DNA from: CAYXLI01 sp964464925
GTDB taxonomy: Bacteria > Acidobacteriota > Terriglobia > Bryobacterales > Bryobacteraceae
NCBI GenBank assembly: GCA_964464925.1
Contig: CAYXLI010000001.1
Span: 324,162-388,161 of the forward strand
Reading direction: 5' to 3'
DNA: 64,000 nucleotides
Numbering within the stretch: position 1 is the stretch's first letter; the number at the start of each line of letters is the position of its first letter. The notes under the pieces were generated by a model that had not been told where the DNA came from, did not search any database, and saw only the letters and a list, made by a program, of their open reading frames with translations. Below, in pieces: positions 19,403-30,700 of the stretch. The position numbers and the translations under genes are program-made.

Positions 19403-20562
19403 ACCTTGTACTTCTGAATATAATCTTTGCGCAGTTCGCTACCCATCCCCGCTGTTTCCGGAGCGAGGATTTCGCCATCGGTCATGCGCAATTTCTCCAC
19501 ATTCGCAGAGTCGCCCTTGAGGCTGCCCGTCTCCATGTAGATCGCATTCGGCATTGCGAGCAGCATATGCATGTTGGTCGGTCCTCCGCCATGGCTTGCC
19601 AGTTCGACACCGAACGAATCGGCCAGCGCCGAGATCTCCATCCACTCCGTCACGCCGCCTGCCCGCCGGTTGTCCGGTTGCACAACATCCACGGCCTTCC
19701 GCTGCAGCAGGTCAAGAAACGGGTGCTTGGTGTATTCGTTTTCACCGGTAGCGATTCGAATGTCTAGCGCATGTGCCAGGTCGGCGTAGCCGTCGCGTTC
19801 ATGGGGAGGAAGCGGCTCCTCATACCAGAAGCAGCCAAGGTCCTGATAGACACGCCCGCGGCGCAGCGCTTCGTTGCGGTTGAATGCCTGGTTCGCATCC
19901 ACCATGACGCGGCGATCTTTGCCGCAGAGTTCTTTCGCGGCTTTGATCCGATTGATATCTTCGTCAATCGAGCCCCGGCCGACCTTGATCTTAACGGCGC
20001 GAAAGCCTTCTTCCAGCGCGGATTGAATGGAGCGCTTGAATTGGGACAAGTCCGCATCGTTGGGGTAATACCAGCCGTTCATCGCATACGCCGGCATACG
20101 CTCACGATAGGCGCCGAGGATCTTGTACACGGGTTGCCTGGCAATCTTCCCGATGATGTCCCAGAGTGCGATGTCCGTTGCGGCAAGAGCAAATTGCGTG
20201 ACGCCTTGCACGCCGTGGTACTCAAGCGCGCTGTAGAGCTCCGCTCGCAACCGTTTCGGGAACGCTGGGTCCTTGCCGGTCAGGACAGGCTTGATCTCCT
20301 GCTGCAGGATCGTCTCGACCACCTTCGGCCCGCCGCCCATCATTCCGAAGGATGAATAAGCCCACCCGGTTATGCCGGCGTTGGTCAGGATACGAAGAAC
20401 AACGCCGCCGCGGTCAGGACCGAAATCATGGATAGCATCGGAAAACGGTTTGCCGGGCGGGAAACGAAGGACGTCCGTTTCAACGCCTGTGATTTTCACC
20501 TCACCTGCGAACGCGGATGCGACGGTTCCCACGCCTGCCATTAAAAACAATCGGCGATCCAT
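19399..20562 (-). CDS. Mandelate racemase/muconate lactonizing enzyme-family protein
   Basis: About 387 residues from the ATG at 20562, giving MDRRLFLMAGVGTVASAFA, a Tat-like or Sec export signal; a much longer open frame upstream is spurious. The enolase-superfamily barrel shows KIKVG (KxK catalytic motif, about residue 190), metal ligands in MVDANQAF (about 220), WYEEPLPP (about 247) and TGENEY (about 272), and ASHGGGPTNMH near the end. Such enzymes abstract a proton next to a carboxylate, as in sugar-acid dehydratases or epimerases. Co-transcription with GH127 suggests action on an acid derived from the released sugar. Exact substrate unknown. Confidence 0.88.
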   Translation of the reverse strand: MDRRLFLMAGVGTVASAFAGEVKITGVETDVLRFPPGKPFSDAIHDFGPDRGGVVLRILTNAGITGWAYSSFGMMGGGPKVVETILQQEIKPVLTGKDPAFPKRLRAELYSALEYHGVQGVTQFALAATDIALWDIIGKIARQPVYKILGAYRERMPAYAMNGWYYPNDADLSQFKRSIQSALEEGFRAVKIKVGRGSIDEDINRIKAAKELCGKDRRVMVDANQAFNRNEALRRGRVYQDLGCFWYEEPLPPHERDGYADLAHALDIRIATGENEYTKHPFLDLLQRKAVDVVQPDNRRAGGVTEWMEISALADSFGVELASHGGGPTNMHMLLAMPNAIYMETGSLKGDSANVEKLRMTDGEILAPETAGMGSELRKDYIQKYKV

Positions 20563-20595
20563 GCAGGGCATGATATCCACATTTGCTCTATATTT

Positions 20596-22503
20596 GTGAG
20601 AGTGTTCCAGAAGTACAGGTTTTGGGGAGCGGCGGCCGCCGCGATCGGCGGGATCGGTGTCTGCTTTGCGCTGTTCTCCTTCTGGCGCGCGTCCCGCACG
20701 CTGGAGGAGACGGAGAGGCAGGTTGCCGCCGAACATCATTTCGGATTCCGCGCCGCGCGGTTCGATCGCGTGCAGCGTAATGGGATCGAGTATCTGAACA
20801 CTCCGCTTTCTTATACCGATGTAACGGCGTTCGGGGGAAAGTTGTACCTGTGCGGCCCCGCCGGCCTGTTTGCCTTCGATGCAAGCGGCAAGCCGGACGC
20901 GGTTTATCGCGTCGGAATTGATCTGCCTGCCTCGCCGGTGACCGCTATGGCTGTAGGCAGCGTGGATGGCCCGGAACTGTGGCTTGCGACAGCCGGCGAG
21001 GGACTGGTCGCTTTTAATGGCAAAACGTTTCGACATATCCGGCCGGACGCAGCCGAGCACCGTAATTCGACCACACTCCTGCCGCTTGCTACAGGGCGGC
21101 TTCTCGTGGGAACCAGCAAGGCGGGTGTGTTGGTCTACGACGGGCGGACGCTGGCGCCCTTCCACACGTCCCTTGCGAAGCTCCCGGTGACTGCTCTGGC
21201 GGGTAGTGAGGCGGATTTATGGATTGGCACGCTAGATCGTGGAGTGCTGCACTGGCACGGTGGCCAGTTGGATGCTTTTAGCGAAGAACAGGGCATGCCC
21301 GATAAGCAGGTGCTGAGTTTGGCAGTCGCTCAGGACGCAGTCTATGCAGGTACGGCGACCGGTGTAGCCGAGTTTCGCGGTGGACGTTTCTCGAGGAAAC
21401 TGGCCGAAGGCGTGTTCGCCAAAGCATTGTACGCAACAGCGGACAAGCTCTTGATCGGCACGATGGAAGATGGCTTATACGAGGTGAACCGGGATGCGCA
21501 GCGGCCGAGGCCCGTGCAATTCTCTGAGGAGGCTACTCCCGGAGCCGTGGAGCGAATCACCGCAGTGGACGGCGTGATGTATGCGTTGACTGCCGGCGCG
21601 TTATACGAGATCGGGCGTGGCTGGAAGGCCGTATTGCGTCGTCCGGACGCACTGCTGACGGACCGGAATATCTCAGCTTTGTCTGTCGAAGAGAGCGGCC
21701 GGCTGTGGATCGGATACTTCGATCGCGGGCTCGATGTGCTAGATCCGGACCTGGTTCGCGCCAGTCATAAAGAGGATCAGAATATTTTCTGTGTGAACCG
21801 CATTGTTCAGGATAAGGCTCGCGACCTGACCATGGTGGGAACAGCGAACGGGCTGGTCATGTTCGATGGCGCGGGGGAGAGACGGCAGGTGATCGGGCGG
21901 CAAGAGGGATTGATCGCAAACCACGTGACGGACGTGGCGGTGATGCCCGGCGGGATGTTGGTGGGTACTCCATCGGGCGTGACGTTCGCGGATCGCGGAG
22001 GGATGCGCAGCCTCTACGCATTCCACGGGCTGGTGAACAACCACGTATACGCGCTGGGCGTGAAGGAAGGCCGTGTGCTGGTGGGCACGCTGGGTGGGCT
22101 GTCAGTCCTCGAAAACGGATTGGTGAAGGCGAACTACAATATGGCCAACTCGGGCCTTCAGCAAAACTGGATTACCGCAATCGCGCCTGCAGGGAAAGAC
22201 TGGTTTCTGGGAACGTATGGAAGTGGAGTAGCCCAGTGGACGGGTGCTGGGGTATTCGTTCCGTTCACAGCCATTCCAGGCCGGGTGGAAGTGAATCCGA
22301 ACGCGCTGCTGGTAACGCGCGAGCACGTTCTGGCCGGTACCCTCTCGCATGGACTGCTGGTGTACGAACGTGCAAATGCGAGGTGGTCGAATCTCACGGC
22401 GGGACTTCCCTCGGTCAACGTGACGGCGCTGTGTGCGCTCGGAAGTTTTATTTTCGTTGGGACGGACAACGGGTTAGTGCGGATCGAGGAGAGTGTCTTG
22501 TGA
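20596..22503 (+). CDS. Membrane-anchored two-component-regulator-type propeller protein
   Basis: 635 residues (GTG at 20596; GTG at 20602 also possible). One membrane helix lies at about residues 8-29. The rest is about twelve repeats of a W/LxxGTxxGLxxF pattern, such as RLLVGTSKAGVLVYDG, DLWIGTLDRGVLHWHG, RVLVGTLGGLSVLENG and FIFVGTDNGLVRIEES. That is the Reg_prop repeat found in periplasmic sensors of hybrid two-component systems, but here there is no kinase, receiver or HTH output. It is the first gene of a six-gene overlapping series and starts 33 bases from the divergent enolase-family gene. Its role in that series is unknown; a periplasmic sensing or scaffold part is plausible. Confidence 0.85.
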   Translation: MRVFQKYRFWGAAAAAIGGIGVCFALFSFWRASRTLEETERQVAAEHHFGFRAARFDRVQRNGIEYLNTPLSYTDVTAFGGKLYLCGPAGLFAFDASGKPDAVYRVGIDLPASPVTAMAVGSVDGPELWLATAGEGLVAFNGKTFRHIRPDAAEHRNSTTLLPLATGRLLVGTSKAGVLVYDGRTLAPFHTSLAKLPVTALAGSEADLWIGTLDRGVLHWHGGQLDAFSEEQGMPDKQVLSLAVAQDAVYAGTATGVAEFRGGRFSRKLAEGVFAKALYATADKLLIGTMEDGLYEVNRDAQRPRPVQFSEEATPGAVERITAVDGVMYALTAGALYEIGRGWKAVLRRPDALLTDRNISALSVEESGRLWIGYFDRGLDVLDPDLVRASHKEDQNIFCVNRIVQDKARDLTMVGTANGLVMFDGAGERRQVIGRQEGLIANHVTDVAVMPGGMLVGTPSGVTFADRGGMRSLYAFHGLVNNHVYALGVKEGRVLVGTLGGLSVLENGLVKANYNMANSGLQQNWITAIAPAGKDWFLGTYGSGVAQWTGAGVFVPFTAIPGRVEVNPNALLVTREHVLAGTLSHGLLVYERANARWSNLTAGLPSVNVTALCALGSFIFVGTDNGLVRIEESVL

Positions 22504-24767
22504 GATGGGGTTGGCTGTGCGCGCTTGCGCCCGCGCTGATGTTCGCAGAGGCGGGTGTCTTAATTCCGTCCGGCAAGACACAGCCGGACGCTGCTGTCTT
22601 GTCGCTCGACGACATGGATGTGCGCGTAGTGATTGACAACGGGCACGCGCGCGTCGAGTCGCGGCAGATCTTCGCCAATCATACCGGCACCATTCTGGAG
22701 GGCACTTATACGTTCGCATTGCCAAGCAGGGCGTTGATTTCCGATTTTGCAGTCTGGGATGACGTGACGCGTATTCCGGGCGTGATTCTGGAGCGGCGCC
22801 GCGCGGAAGAGGTGTATCAGAACGCGCGGATGCAGGCCATCGATCCCGGTCTGCTGCAGGCCGGCGAGCGGGAACCAGAGGAAGCGAAACGGTCCGCGGT
22901 CTTTACGGCCAAGATCGTGCCGATTCCGGCATACGGCACAAAGCGGCTCGAAATGGAATATCAGGAGCGTCTCTCGGTGCAGCAGTTGCAATCGCAATTC
23001 GCCTTGCCACTCCGGCCGGATATGTATCGCGGATATTCGGCGGCGCACATGCATGTCTCGGTGGAGCTTCGGTCCACCATGCCTCTGAAGGATTTCGAGG
23101 TGACCAGCAAAGCCTATCCGGTTCAGGTGCGCGAGAAGACAGCTAATCGCGTGTTGCTGGAGTTTGATGCGCGCAACGTTGCATTCACGGAAGACTTCGC
23201 ATTCGCGTACAGTCTGGACGCTGCGAGGATTGGGCTCGATATCATCACGCACCGGGAACTAACATCGGAGCCTGGGTTTTTCGAGGCGGCAGCGATCATT
23301 CCTCCAGCATCCGGAGCAACGAGTTCGGGGCCGCGAACCATCATTGCTTTGTTTGATGTGTCTCTGTCGATGCAGTGGGAAAAGCTGGAGCGCAACTATC
23401 TCGCTTTGGAGAGGTTGCTGCATTCACTGCGTTCGGTAGATCAATTCAACCTGATCCTGTTCCATTCCGAACTGACCAGATTTTCAGAGTCGCCGGTGAA
23501 GGCCGAACCGGGTGCGATCGACAAGGCACTGCAGTTTGTGAAGACCAGCCGGCTGCGCGGCGGTACGGCCCTTCAAGCGGCATTGGAAGCCGGGTTGCAA
23601 CAATCCGGACCGGATCCATACATCGTCCTCATGTCCGATGGCGAGGCGACCCGCGGCCTGCAACTGCGAAACGCTCGAATCGCTGAGCGCTATGCGGCGC
23701 TTTGGAATGCAAAGCCCGCCGCTCAGAGGCCGCGTACCTATATTTGGGCGGTTGGAGACGACGCAAATCTGGCGCTGCTGAAGATGTTGGCAAAGAACAA
23801 CGGTGTTCTTGAGTGGGTGCGGTCCACTGAGCCCGCCGAGTTCAAGCTCGACTCTTTTCTCGCAAAGATTGGCCGGCGTCCTATAGACGGGCTTCGGCTA
23901 ACGGCGGCACCGGCGCTCGATATGGTGTATCCGCTGGAACCGGCCGTGTTTCCTGGTTCCGTGGCCGCTTGGGTGGGGCAGTACAAAGCTCCCGGGCGGA
24001 CCACCATGACCATTCCTCCGCTGAATTTGAAGGCTGCAGTAAACCTGCCTGTACAAGAGACCGGCCATCCGCAATTGCCACTCACTTGGGCGAAGGCGCG
24101 TGTCGATGCGTTGCTGCAACAGATCGAGCGCCACGGCGAGGACAGTGCGGCTATTGACGAAATCATCCGCCTCTCGCGCAAATACAAATTCGTGACGCCG
24201 TATACGTCATTCCTCGCGGCTCCGCGTGCGTTGCTGCGCCCGCGCGTCATCCGTCCCGGCGATCCGGTTTTGCGCGTGCGCACGGATGCCTCGATCGCGT
24301 CGGTCGTAGCTATGTTCCCGTTCGGACTCGTGAAACCGCTGCGTTACCTGAAGGAGGAAGACATCTGGCAGACGCGGTTCCTTGCGCCGGCGGACCTGCC
24401 GGATGGCTCCCACACAGTGCGATTGGTAATGCGCGATAAGGACGGCCGCGTCTATCGCGAAAGCAAGTCCTTCGTAATTGTGAGCAAGCCTCCTGAAGTG
24501 AAAGTGAGGCTCGACAAAGCCAGGTACAAGCCTGGAGACACGGTGCTGGTGCGGGCTCTGGCATCGGCGAGTTCCCGCACCGTGATGGCGCGCATGCACG
24601 GTGTCGACACGGTAAGTCTCCGCTGGAACGCACAGGCGCAGGCGAGCACGGGCACGCTCACAATTCCTGGACGTCTGCCGGCGGGCAGATATGCGCTGGT
24701 GGTCACGGCGGAAGACTTCGCGCACAATATCGGGTCGCAGGAGGTGTCTCTTGAAGTGGTCCCGTAG
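22500..24767 (+). CDS. VIT-VWA protein with C-terminal macroglobulin-like domain
   Basis: About 755 residues. I place the start at GTG 22500, which overlaps the upstream stop as GTGA and gives a signal peptide (MRWGWLCALAPALMFAEA). A vault inter-alpha-trypsin (VIT) domain follows (about residues 25-160, with EGTYTFALPS). A von Willebrand A domain has a complete MIDAS: DVSLS, the GGTALQAAL threonine and the LMSDGEAT aspartate. The C-terminal 100 residues contain RLDKARYKPGDTVLVRA, the pattern of bacterial alpha-2-macroglobulin MG domains. Expected to be exported and to bind a partner protein through a metal ion. Second of six coupled genes. Confidence 0.88.
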   Translation: MRWGWLCALAPALMFAEAGVLIPSGKTQPDAAVLSLDDMDVRVVIDNGHARVESRQIFANHTGTILEGTYTFALPSRALISDFAVWDDVTRIPGVILERRRAEEVYQNARMQAIDPGLLQAGEREPEEAKRSAVFTAKIVPIPAYGTKRLEMEYQERLSVQQLQSQFALPLRPDMYRGYSAAHMHVSVELRSTMPLKDFEVTSKAYPVQVREKTANRVLLEFDARNVAFTEDFAFAYSLDAARIGLDIITHRELTSEPGFFEAAAIIPPASGATSSGPRTIIALFDVSLSMQWEKLERNYLALERLLHSLRSVDQFNLILFHSELTRFSESPVKAEPGAIDKALQFVKTSRLRGGTALQAALEAGLQQSGPDPYIVLMSDGEATRGLQLRNARIAERYAALWNAKPAAQRPRTYIWAVGDDANLALLKMLAKNNGVLEWVRSTEPAEFKLDSFLAKIGRRPIDGLRLTAAPALDMVYPLEPAVFPGSVAAWVGQYKAPGRTTMTIPPLNLKAAVNLPVQETGHPQLPLTWAKARVDALLQQIERHGEDSAAIDEIIRLSRKYKFVTPYTSFLAAPRALLRPRVIRPGDPVLRVRTDASIASVVAMFPFGLVKPLRYLKEEDIWQTRFLAPADLPDGSHTVRLVMRDKDGRVYRESKSFVIVSKPPEVKVRLDKARYKPGDTVLVRALASASSRTVMARMHGVDTVSLRWNAQAQASTGTLTIPGRLPAGRYALVVTAEDFAHNIGSQEVSLEVVP
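24739..24744 (+). promoter_or_regulatory. Strong Shine-Dalgarno deciding a TTG start
   Basis: AGGAGG lies six bases before the TTG at 24751 and inside the last codons of the VIT-VWA gene. It is the best evidence that the giant TPR gene starts at this TTG, not at an upstream ATG that would overlap by 77 bases. Confidence 0.75.
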
Positions 24768-27700
24768 CGCCTTCTTTGCGGTCATCGCTGCCGTTGCCCT
24801 GCACGGCGAACTTTCACAGTATCTGCAGCACCTCACAGCGGGAAGTCCGTATCAGGGCATCTTCTTTAAGACTGTGACTCTGCCCGCCGGTGCCGTGCCA
24901 TCGCGCAGGCCTCCTAGGGAAACCGTCGCCGAATTGTCGAAAGCCATAGGCGCGAATCCACAGGCGGAGCTGTTCTATCTGCGTGCGCGCGAGAACGAGC
25001 AGGCAATGGACTATCCGGCAGCAGAAGCTGACTGGAAGAAATATGCGGACGTGGCAGCCGACAAATTCGAAGGACTCGTAGCGCTCGCCGATTACCATCA
25101 CCGCCGTCTTCAGGTGCGGGAGGAGTTGCAGGCACTGGCGTCAGCCCGCGCGCTACCGTCTCCGGCAACCGGGAAGTTCACCCCTGAAGTCGAACAAAGA
25201 AGCTGGAAAATGTTTCAGCGCTCCGTGGCTCTGATCGAGGCACAGGGGCTCCCGGCCGAGCAGTCGATTGCCGTGTATCGCGAGTGGGCGAACCGTTATC
25301 CCCGGAATACGGGCCTGATCGAATTTCTACGCCGTCAAGGACGTTACGCGGAGGCTGCGGCAGCGCTCGCGGAGTATGAGAAGAAGTATCCGGATCAGAC
25401 TCACTACGTGTTGACAACCAGGGCCGCGCTGGCGCGATCACAGACCGGCACCGGGCAGGCAATCGGAATCTACGAGAGCAGTTTCCAGCCGTTATGGCCG
25501 CCGCAGATCGTGGCCTCCTACTTCGCGCTGCTTAAAGACACACAGGGTCTTCGCCAATACCTGGCGAATGCGCGTGCAGCGGTTGAGACGAATCCGCTCG
25601 ATGTCGGTTCCGCGTCGAGACTCTTTTATTACTACCAGCAGCAGGGGAACGTTGCCGGGGCGCAGCGTGCTTTACAGGAATACCGTTTGCGGAAGCGGCA
25701 GAAGAATTCGGCCCTCACCAGCGAGGAAGCCCTTGTGCTGGCGCAATTGTTCGAAAGCATGCAGGCCTATGGAGATGCCGTGGAGTTGTACTCGGGCGTT
25801 GGAACCGAGCGTGCTTTGGCTAGCACCATCCACGTGCTGTTTACGGCTTCGCATCAGAGTATTCGGCTCGGCGCGGGCGATCTGTCCTACTACCAGGATG
25901 TGGCCACGGCAGATCCGTATCCGGGTGCGTGGAACGGCTTACTGTCGCTGCTGTTCAATTCCACCTACCCTCGGGAGAAGTTTGCGCAACAGGATGCCTT
26001 ATCGGCAGCTTACTTCCACCGGGCCAAAGCAGTGGAACTGCTGGCGGAGTTCGACCGCAAATACCCAAGCTCGGCACAGCGCGCGGAATTGCATGCAGAG
26101 TTGATCGGCGCGTACAGCGCGTACGGTGAGGATGATGGAGTGCTGCGCGAGGGCCGCGTCTTTCTGGCAGCGTTCCCAAAAGCGGAGCAGCGTGTCGCCG
26201 TTGCCATGAATATGGCGGATTCCCATGCGCGAAAGGGTCAGAGCCAGCAGGAATATGCACTCTACGATTCGATGCTGCAGGAACTGGCGAACGCGGCCGA
26301 GGGTATGCCTCTTGGACCTTTCCCACGGCAGCCGGATCTGCCCATGCCGAATGCGCAGGAGCAACGTTCGGAACCGCCTTCCCGGCCATTGCCTGCCCGT
26401 TCTATGCAATACCAGCAGGTGTTGGAACGGTACATATCGCGTCTTGTCTCGGACAAGAAGGTCCGGGAGGCGCTGGCGGTCTACCGGAAAGAAATCGATC
26501 GGAATCCGCAGGATCCTGGGCTCTATGAGCGGCTCGCGCAATTCCTGAATCAGAACAAACTCGCCGCGGATTTGGAGCAACTCTACCTGCGCGCGGCGCA
26601 ACAGTTCGACGACCGGAGCTGGTATCACAAGTTGGCCCGGTGGTATCTCCGCCAGAAGCAAACGGCAAAAGTCGATGCCATCACGCGCGACGTGGTAAGT
26701 GTTTTCACCGGAACGGAACTCGAAACCTACTTCCGGGAAGTCGTGGAAGGACGGAATCTCGATCCGCAACTCTATCGGCAGGTGAACCTATATGCGCACC
26801 AGAAGTTCCCGCACGATCTGGTCTTCGTAAAAAATCTGCTTGTCGTATACCGGAGGAAAGAGACCTACGACGAGGCCGCATGGGAGCAGTTGGTCCGCAG
26901 CTATTGGTACTACGACAACGACTTGCGATCCCGATTCTTCGAGCACCTTTCCCGCACGAAGCTGCTGGACGCGGAGATCAGATCACTGACAGCGAACCCC
27001 GTAGTGCTGGGCGATCGTGCGGGGGCGCAGATGTTGGCTGAGGCGCAGATCTGGGCATCGCGCTTTGAAACCGCCGCTCCGGTGATGCGAATTCTCTCGG
27101 CGAACTACCCGGCGGATCAGGACCTGGGAAGGCGCGCGGCATCGCTGTTCCGTTCGATTGAAAATCCAGAGGTCGCTGCTTCTATTGAAATGCGGCTTGC
27201 GAGCGCGAGCCCCCGCGATACGGGTCTGTTGGAGCGCGCCGGAGAGGTCTATGCGGAGAAGGAGCAGTTCGCCAAAGCAAGGGCGGTGTGGGATAAGATT
27301 CCTGCCGCGGAACCCGGCAAATCGGATGGATATCTGAAGGCTGCCACTGTTTATTGGGATTACTTCCAGTTTGATGACGCGCTGCGAATGATTCACGAGG
27401 CCCGGCAGAGACTGAACAACCCCGCACTCTTTGCGTTTGAGGCCGCCGCGATTCACGAAAACCGCCGCGATTACGAGCAGGCATTGACGGAGTATAGGAA
27501 GGGCGCCGTCGTGAATTCCGGGCCGGCACCGGAAAGGGCTCGACTGATTCGTTTGGCTCGGCGCCCGGCTCTGAGGGATAGGATTGAGGCACTCACAGCA
27601 AGCGAGGTCTCCACACCGAACGGTCTCGCGCTACGCGCTGCGCTGCTGGAATCGCAGAACCGCCTTTCCGATCTGGAAACGGCCCTGCGGCCGATAGTGG

Positions 27701-30700
27701 CGCGCGGATCCGCGGAAATGTTGAACCAAGTCGACGAGATCGCCTCCAGGCAGGGATTCGCAGCCGTACGCGAGAGTGTGCTGCAACGGCGCGTGGACCT
27801 GGCCGCGGATCCGGTGGAGAAGACGCGCTTCCTGTTGGAGTTGGCGAAGTTTCAGGAGAACCGGCCGGATCTCCCCGCAGCGGCCCGGACCATGCAAGCC
27901 TTGTACCAGGCTCAGCCGCGCATTCTGGGTGTGGTGCGCGAAACGGCAGACTTCTATTGGCGAACGAAAAACGGGATCCGCGCTATCGATGTTCTCGAGA
28001 GGGCAGCAGCGGATGCTAACTCAACATACAAGCGGAGCTTCCGTCTGGAAGCCGCCCGCAAAGCGACTGAGTTGGGTGATTTCCGCCGTGCACGCCGGGA
28101 TCTCGATTCGCTCCTCGCTGCCGAGCCATTAGCGAGCGATCTGGTCGCCGCTATGGCCGGGACCTACTTACGCGAAGGAAAGGATGCGGGGCTTCGCACT
28201 TTTTATACAGACAAGCTGAACGAACTCCGGCAGGCGCCGCTCTCTCAGGAAGAGAAGACGGAGAAAATGGCGGCATTGCGTCGCGGCATGATTCCTGTGC
28301 TCACTCGTCAGAAGGATTTCGCAGGCGCGGTGGAGCAGTATATCCAGGTGCTCAATGCGTATCCGGAAGATGCCGCGCTGGCTCAGGAGGCTGCGGCATT
28401 TGCGCGAAACAACGGACGTACGGATCAACTCCGCGCATTTTATGCCAAGGCGTCTGCCGATTCGCCAAGAGATTTCCGTTGGCCCTTGATTCTCGCTCGC
28501 GTACAGACTGCATTTGAGGACCTCCCAGCCGCGGTGGATGCATACACTCGAGCCTCGTCAATCCGGCCGGATCGTGTGGATGTACGGACCTCGCTGGCGA
28601 GTCTGCAGGAACGCCTGTTTCGATTTGATGCCGCCGGACAGGGATACGAGAAGCTTTATCAACTGACTTACCGGAATCCACAATGGATGGTGAAGCTGGC
28701 CGCGACGAAGGCCCGTCAAGGGCAGACGGAGGCGGCTGTCGCGGCGTTGAAGCAGGCTCTCCTGGACGGACGCGCACCGAAAGCCGCGGATTACTTCGAG
28801 GTAGCAAGAAAGCTCGAAGCGTGGGGCATGTTGCCGCAGGCGCTGGATTTTGCCGGGCAGGGGTTCAAACGGCTTGCAGGCCGCGATCCTGAGAACAACG
28901 CCAGTGCCCAGTTCTACGTTTACGTGGCGGCGCGGGTACGCAGCTATGAATCGTCATACATCGCGGCTGAGAAGGTTGTCGAACCCGCCGTTCGTGTGTC
29001 GCTGTTAAACGAAATCGCAAAGGTCGCGGCGGAATACTATACTCCGGAAGAAAAGACCGCATTCGCTGCGTTCCTGCCCAAGTCGCTAGTTGGTGCGGCG
29101 GATCAGGCGACGGCGGCGGAGATCGCGGGCCTCGAAGACGTAGCTGTGCGGACGCTGGCGGGCGCCCTTGCACGCAATCCGCGGAATCGCGGCATCCTGA
29201 CGCGGCTGGTTGAGAAGCAGCGCAGAAGACTTCATTTTGAAGAAGCCGCTCAGCAGGTGGAAGAAGTCTGGAGGGCTACGCCCGTAAATGCGGAGGATCG
29301 GTCTTCGTTACTCGAGCAGGCGGCTCAGTTGTATCGCGAAGCTGGTCTGACGGCGCAGGAGATGCGCGTCCTCAGCACACCGGGTTCGATCTCTCCGGCG
29401 GCGCTGGACCGCGTCTCGCAGCTGGTGCTGACACGCGCGCCGGAACAGTTGGTCACACGGGCTCAGGCGCAGTGGAAGGAAGAGAGAAATGCCGCCGCGC
29501 GCGCAGCGGTGGAGGGCAATAGCCCGGTTCTGGCATTCCGGGTCATCTCCGCCAGGGGTGCGGGACTGACTCCGGTGTGGACCAAGGCGTACACGGCGCT
29601 GGCGGCTCTCTGGTTCGGCAGACCCTCGCCGGAAGGCAACTCCGCATTTCAAGCAATGCTCGGATCGGCGGTTATCGGGGATCAACTTGGAAGGCCCGTC
29701 GATCGCGAGCAGCAATTGGCAGGCGCGAATTGGTTCTACTACGGTTCGCGGTATGGCGAATATTTGGGATTGTCCAAGGATGCCGCCGCTGAGGACTACC
29801 TGCCGGCCGTCCTGGAAGAAGCTGCTGGCAACGCGGATGCGTACATCACACTCGCGGATTACTACAGAGAGGCGGGCGCTTGGGACCGCGCGATTGCCGA
29901 CTATGAGCACGCCCTGCAGTTCCAGCCGTATCGGGGTGAGGTGCAGGGCAGTGTAGCCGAGGCGCTTTGGGCGCAAGGGAAACAGGCCGAGGCGAGAGCG
30001 CGCTGGCAACTCGCTATTCAGACGTTTCATGAAGAGCAGGAGCGCGGACGCGTCCCCGAGACATTTTGGAAAGATTTGCAGTTGACACTCGAGAATGCCG
30101 GGACGCACGGCGCGCTGCAAGGCGCCAGAGCCGATATCGACAAACTGATCCGCACTTATATCCGGCGCAACGGCTCTTATCGCGTCGGGCCGCTTTTGCG
30201 CGGCCTACTCGGCGCGGCTGGCGATCGCGCCGGGACGGAGTGGATCATAGATCTCGCCAGCGTCTCGTCCGATCCGGTGCAGTTCCTCAGCATGGTGGCG
30301 GGATTTGACTGGTTTCCGTCTGGACATCGCGATCGCCTTTATGAGCGCTTGCTGACGATGGCGGATAACCAAGTGTTGAAAACTCGCGGGGCTGCGCAGG
30401 AGGAAGCCAGGCGGGCGTTGGCGCGTGTGCGGATGGAATATGCGTCGTCGCTGGTGGACGCGAAGCAAGGTGCGAAAGCGCTGGCCGTTCTGGACCGCCT
30501 GGATTCAGCATCGCGCGTCGAATTGACGTACCAGATCGTTCCGCTCGAGATCCGCGCATCCGCGGAATCCGGCAAGCTGGAGGATCTGTTTGCGCGCTAT
30601 CGCACCGTACGGGAGAAGAAACCTGCTCTGGAGTCCCTGCTGCAAGTAGCGGCGGACCTCCGCAAGAGCGGCGATATGGCATCTGCGCGTAAGGTTCTGG

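Noticed and set aside
20563..21165. N-terminal extension of the enolase-family gene to 21165
   Set aside because: It is antisense to the propeller gene and has low-quality composition; the export signal starts at 20562.
22236..22499. Upstream extension of the VIT-VWA gene to ATG 22236
   Set aside because: It lies wholly inside the propeller gene and lacks a signal peptide; GTG 22500 gives a signal peptide and GTGA coupling.
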